Source: Symbiodinium natans
Lineage: Eukaryota > Sar > Dinophyceae > Suessiales > Symbiodiniaceae
Assembly: GCA_905221605.1 (NCBI GenBank)
Contig: CAJNDS010002803.1
Coordinates: 205,001 to 269,000 of the forward strand
DNA: 64,000 nt
Direction: 5' to 3'
In this document: positions 62,101 through 64,000 of the stretch, piece by piece
Numbering within the stretch: position 1 is the first letter of the stretch
How the letters are laid out: every line of letters begins with the position of its first letter
The notes under the pieces: model-generated
Databases searched by the model: none
The model's input: only the letters and a program-made list of their open reading frames with translations
What the model was told of the DNA's origin: nothing
Program-made: the position numbers and the translations under genes

Positions 62101-64000
62101 GGGATTTGCATGCCCATGCGCAGGATTCATGTCATGCCATGCTTCCATATGGGTGGCTTTCAAAATTAGGATCCCTTTTGGGGTACCCTAAATATTAGGT
62201 GCCGTATTATAATAGGGACCCAAAAAGGGACCATAATTTTGACAACCGCCCATATGCTTCCGAGATGAATCAGCAGGATGCAGGGTGGTGGTTCGTTTCG
62301 GGGAGTGTGGGCTTCATGAATTCTGGTCTCAAGGTTTCCCTTTTTGGAAGTTCTGGGGACTTGCGATTTCTGTGCCCTTCAGCTTCGCATCATGGATCCC
62401 CGATTCAGGTCTTGGACATGTCGCCCCGTCGTGTTTGCCGCATCTGTGACTTGGCATTTAGAAGGGGGGGCTTACGAAATTCGGTACCTCCAATATTATA
62501 TAGACCCCAAATAGTAGGATTCCGTAATTCCGGAAGCCCCTTCTCCGGACCTGGAAAAAATGGTGGATGGGTGGGTGGCCTGGGTTGAGTCGAAAATGCT
62601 TCAAGCGTATCAGTGGCAATCTCTTGCCCCATACACAGCAAATGCACTGGTACAAACCAAGCTTGCAGTATCACAAACTCTGTACCACCTATGCTGTCCG
62701 CCGGTATATACTACGAATCCAGAAAGCTTTGGACCACCCGCCGGTAGCCAGGACATGTGCGCAACTGTCGAACCAAAACGAGCAGAAGGACTGCGAGTTC
62801 AGAACTCATGCTTGAGATGAATGTATGTCGAGGGTTGAAACCACAGCAGGTTGTCTTGCCGGCACATGCAACCAAGCTAGGTCAAGACTGAGACGACAGC
62901 TGATGACAAACTCTCCAATTGCCAAAGGACTTGGTGAGCAAGCAGCGAGACGAGTTTGCCTGCCATGTCTTGCACTCTGTGACATATTGAAGCCGATTTG
63001 AGGGCTTGAATGCGTGCTGATGATCCAGAGACTGTATGCTCAGCCCATACTGTACAAAACCTTGGGAAGCAAGACGCAGCGCTTCAGCTAGGAGTGGGCC
63101 CCTTTTTTTCCCATATACCCCAGAAAACAGCAACCCCTTGCATACCCATGATATACCCCTTGCATACCCATTATGTACCCATTATTATATACCCCTTACA
63201 TACCCATTATAAACCCTAAATCCTAAACCCTAAACCCCAGAAAACAGCATCTGCAGGCTGCTGCGGACCGCAGCTGAGCGTGATCGGCTCAGCGATGAGC
63301 GAAATCGTTTGCGCGAGGAGGCATGTTGGACAGGGAGGCTTGCATGCGATGCCGTTAATAATTTATAATGAGAATATTAGTAATAATAATAATAGTAATA
63401 ATAGTAATAATAGTAATAATAGTAATAATAGTAATAATAGTAATAATCGTAATAATAGTAATAATCGTAATAATAGTAATAATAGTAATAATAGTAATAA
63501 TAGTAATAATAGTAATAATAGTAATAATAGTAATAATAGTAATAATAGTAATAATAAAGCTTCGGGGATCCTACAACCCTGCCACTTATCCCTGCACTAC
63601 ATGGGATGGTTAGCTTGTGCGTGAATGACAATATCCAGTCCCAAAAGCGCCAGCAATCGAATCAGCGACCCCCGCTGCACCTCCTGTTCCAAAGCTGCTC
63701 ACAGACACGAAAGCTGCGGGAGCTCAGCACCGTTCAGCAGAAGCATCTCCACGAGAAGGACTCCCAGAGATAGGGTTTCAGTGTTACGGCGCTGCCTCAG
63801 TCGTTTGCTGAGCAACCTTGAGAGCTCCAATGCAAGCCATATCGGACCCTAACGACACGTTTGGCCTGCAGAGCCTATGTGATTAGGAGAGTCAACTGGC
63901 TGTCGCCGAAGCCTCCCTGGTGGAGAAACAAACAAGCCTGGTGAGGAGGCATGGTTCGCAGGGTCTCGGGTTTAGGGGTACTCGTTCAGGAGTACAAGTC
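59120..64000 (+). CDS. Coiled-coil protein, multi-exon, continues past the window
   Basis: Exons show long heptad-like stretches rich in Glu, Arg, Leu and Gln. 59120-59205 (SQELVRLRKERSLLLGEP); 59283-59549 interrupted by a family B element; about 60583-60648 (KELGTLRAKFVRHLDLDG); about 60665-60720 (AEVIESRLREFHLTFL); 60801-60907 (ELTLQTLRSLLGLHL, SWADIVASQQQKCVIKAL); about 60988-61070 (SKEHVELLARLADGHKG); 61570-61690 (EEEVDDEETEMEELRQLLL, MAARQSETRSESAFK); 61779-61858 (DEKEQQLEEQCARVRDLSDV); 61899-61937 (DIIRIKENLASR); 63258-63319 (AAERDRLSDERNRLREE); 63709-63768 (RELSTVQQKHLHEKDSQ); about 63893-63948 (QLAVAEASLVEKQTSLV). Likely a structural or scaffold protein (cytoskeletal, centrosomal or tethering type); the specific role cannot be read. 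Confidence 0.7.
59206..59282 (+). repeat. TTTAGGG array of exactly 77 bp between two coding stretches
   Basis: Eleven perfect 7-bp units lie between ..ACTTGATTAG and GCATCAGC... Both sides are open frames and the array itself contains in-frame stops, so it must be spliced out if both sides are coding. Confidence 0.9.
59293..59438. mobile_element. Family B element inside an exon
   Basis: From TTGGGATGTTCCCCCTTATA to TAGGGGGGAAGATCCCAA. The flanks ATCAGCAC (59285-59292) and ATCAGCGC (59439-59446) match at 7 of 8. It starts only 10 bp after the end of the TTTAGGG array. Confidence 0.82.
61114..61220 (-). mobile_element. Family A element, reverse orientation
   Basis: From GGGGGGCTTCCGCAATTAGG through GGAATCCTACTATTTGGGG to TTTTCATAAAGCCCC, with ACATG and ACATC at the flanks. 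Confidence 0.86.
61474..61553 (-). repeat. CCCTAAA array with a CCCTACA block
   Basis: Seven CCCTAAA units are followed by three CCCTACA and one CCCTGCA, then CCCTAAA again. Confidence 0.95.
61859..61898 (+). other. 40-nt intron whose acceptor is a TTTAGGG array
   Basis: The upstream exon ends TCCAAACA, the intron starts GCAAAAC and ends GGGTTTAGGGTTTAG, and the next exon begins GGACATC. The join gives LSKQDIIRIKENL in the coiled-coil frame. GC-AG intron. Confidence 0.72.
62146..62250 (+). mobile_element. Family A element with 8-bp flanking duplication
   Basis: ATATGGGTGGCTTTCAAAAT at the left, AATTTTGACAACCGCCCAT at the right, and ATGCTTCC on both sides. A shorter, diverged subfamily. Across the element the frame HASEMNQQDAG stays open. 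Confidence 0.78.
62466..62545 (+). mobile_element. Family A element, short copy
   Basis: From GGGGGGGCTTACGAAATTCG to GTAATTCCGGAAGCCCC with the core AAATAGTAGGATTCCG; the right half is deleted. Confidence 0.8.
63370..63555 (+). repeat. (AATAGT/AAT)n microsatellite
   Basis: About 185 bp of AATAATAGT units with two AATCGT variants, in an intron of the coiled-coil gene. Confidence 0.96.

Larger units (their letters stand above)
6425..63975. repeat. Dispersed TTTAGGG/CCCTAAA arrays (whole-window set)
   Basis: More than seventy separate arrays of 2-19 units occur in both orientations, almost all in introns or spacers. Besides those listed individually they include 6425-6453, 7653-7675, 9836-9863, 10710-10727, 12129-12157, 12905-12937, 13062-13081, 14784-14806, 19810-19844, 22631-22706, 23628-23660, 25387-25428, 25763-25795, 32874-32920, 35047-35094, 36725-36760, 38930-38967, 39070-39135, 39270-39302, 41905-41941, 44487-44521, 46400-46448, 48004-48030, 50807-50847, 50957-51020, 51118-51152, 54921-55010, 55137-55190, 55515-55545, 56277-56315, 57299-57350, 59042-59100, 60909-60935, 61710-61762 and 63206-63238. 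TTTAGGG is the telomere repeat of dinoflagellates and plants, but genes lie on both sides of every array, so these are interstitial. Confidence 0.95.

Noticed and set aside
6425-63975. CRISPR-like regularly spaced repeats
   Set aside because: Repeats are contiguous 7-mers without spacers, and the genome is eukaryotic with spliced genes.
1-64000. Autonomous transposase, reverse transcriptase or integrase
   Set aside because: No DDE, RT or integrase motif was found in any frame I could read, so the short elements appear non-autonomous here.

Overview
The window looks like nuclear DNA of a dinoflagellate (Symbiodiniaceae-like or a relative). The evidence is combined. Telomere-type TTTAGGG/CCCTAAA arrays are scattered through the interior in more than seventy places. 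Every gene whose exons I could chain lies on the plus strand, head to tail, with estimated gaps of roughly 430-640 bp. Exons are short (10-400 nt) and introns long. Where a protein family fixes the reading frame, introns use GA and GC as well as GT at the 5' splice site, which is a known dinoflagellate trait. A chromerid or another alga with TTTAGGG telomeres is the main alternative. Species cannot be read from the sequence.

Layout. 1-609: last exons of an unrecognised gene. 1041-8804: a BPHL-type alpha/beta hydrolase, traced from start to stop over about 12 exons; its 4.2 kb first intron holds a nested satellite field (2046-5245). 9359 to about 14.1 kb: an EF-hand protein whose first eight or so exons are clear. 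14.1-20.6 kb: weakly resolved, ending in two credible 3' exons with a stop at 20604. 21173 to about 35.3 kb: a calcium-dependent protein kinase (CDPK type), with kinase subdomains in order followed by four or five EF-hand exons. 36.4-40.06 kb: exons of an unrecognised gene with a stop at 40062. About 40.7-43.7 kb: a multi-pass membrane protein. 43.6-46.1 kb: charged exons of uncertain ownership. 46.5-53.6 kb: a pentatricopeptide-repeat (PPR) protein. 54.2-54.5 kb: a possible terminal exon. 55471 to about 57.9 kb: a Trp/Ser/Arg/Gly-rich, RNA-binding-like protein. 59120 to the window end: a long coiled-coil protein that runs off the edge.

The most unusual feature is what fills the introns. TTTAGGG arrays sit in the genes in both orientations and often touch exon edges. 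The repeat itself contains GTTTAG (a possible 5' splice site) and TTTAG (a possible 3' splice site). In one frame-supported case (61859-61898) a 40-nt intron takes its acceptor from the array. In another (59206-59282) the interruption is exactly eleven 7-bp repeats. Alongside these are at least three families of short (about 90-150 bp) terminal-inverted-repeat elements. Several copies sit between direct repeats of 5-16 bp and interrupt readable exons, so that removing the element rejoins the frame. This is the pattern of introner-like elements, intron-generating non-autonomous DNA transposons. The genes have no evident shared pathway; what links them is how they are interrupted.

No tRNA, rRNA, CRISPR array, plasmid or phage feature, and no transposase or reverse-transcriptase gene, was recognised. 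Exon edges were placed by eye from frame and family motifs. Gene ends at 14-20 kb, 35-36 kb and 43-46 kb are uncertain.
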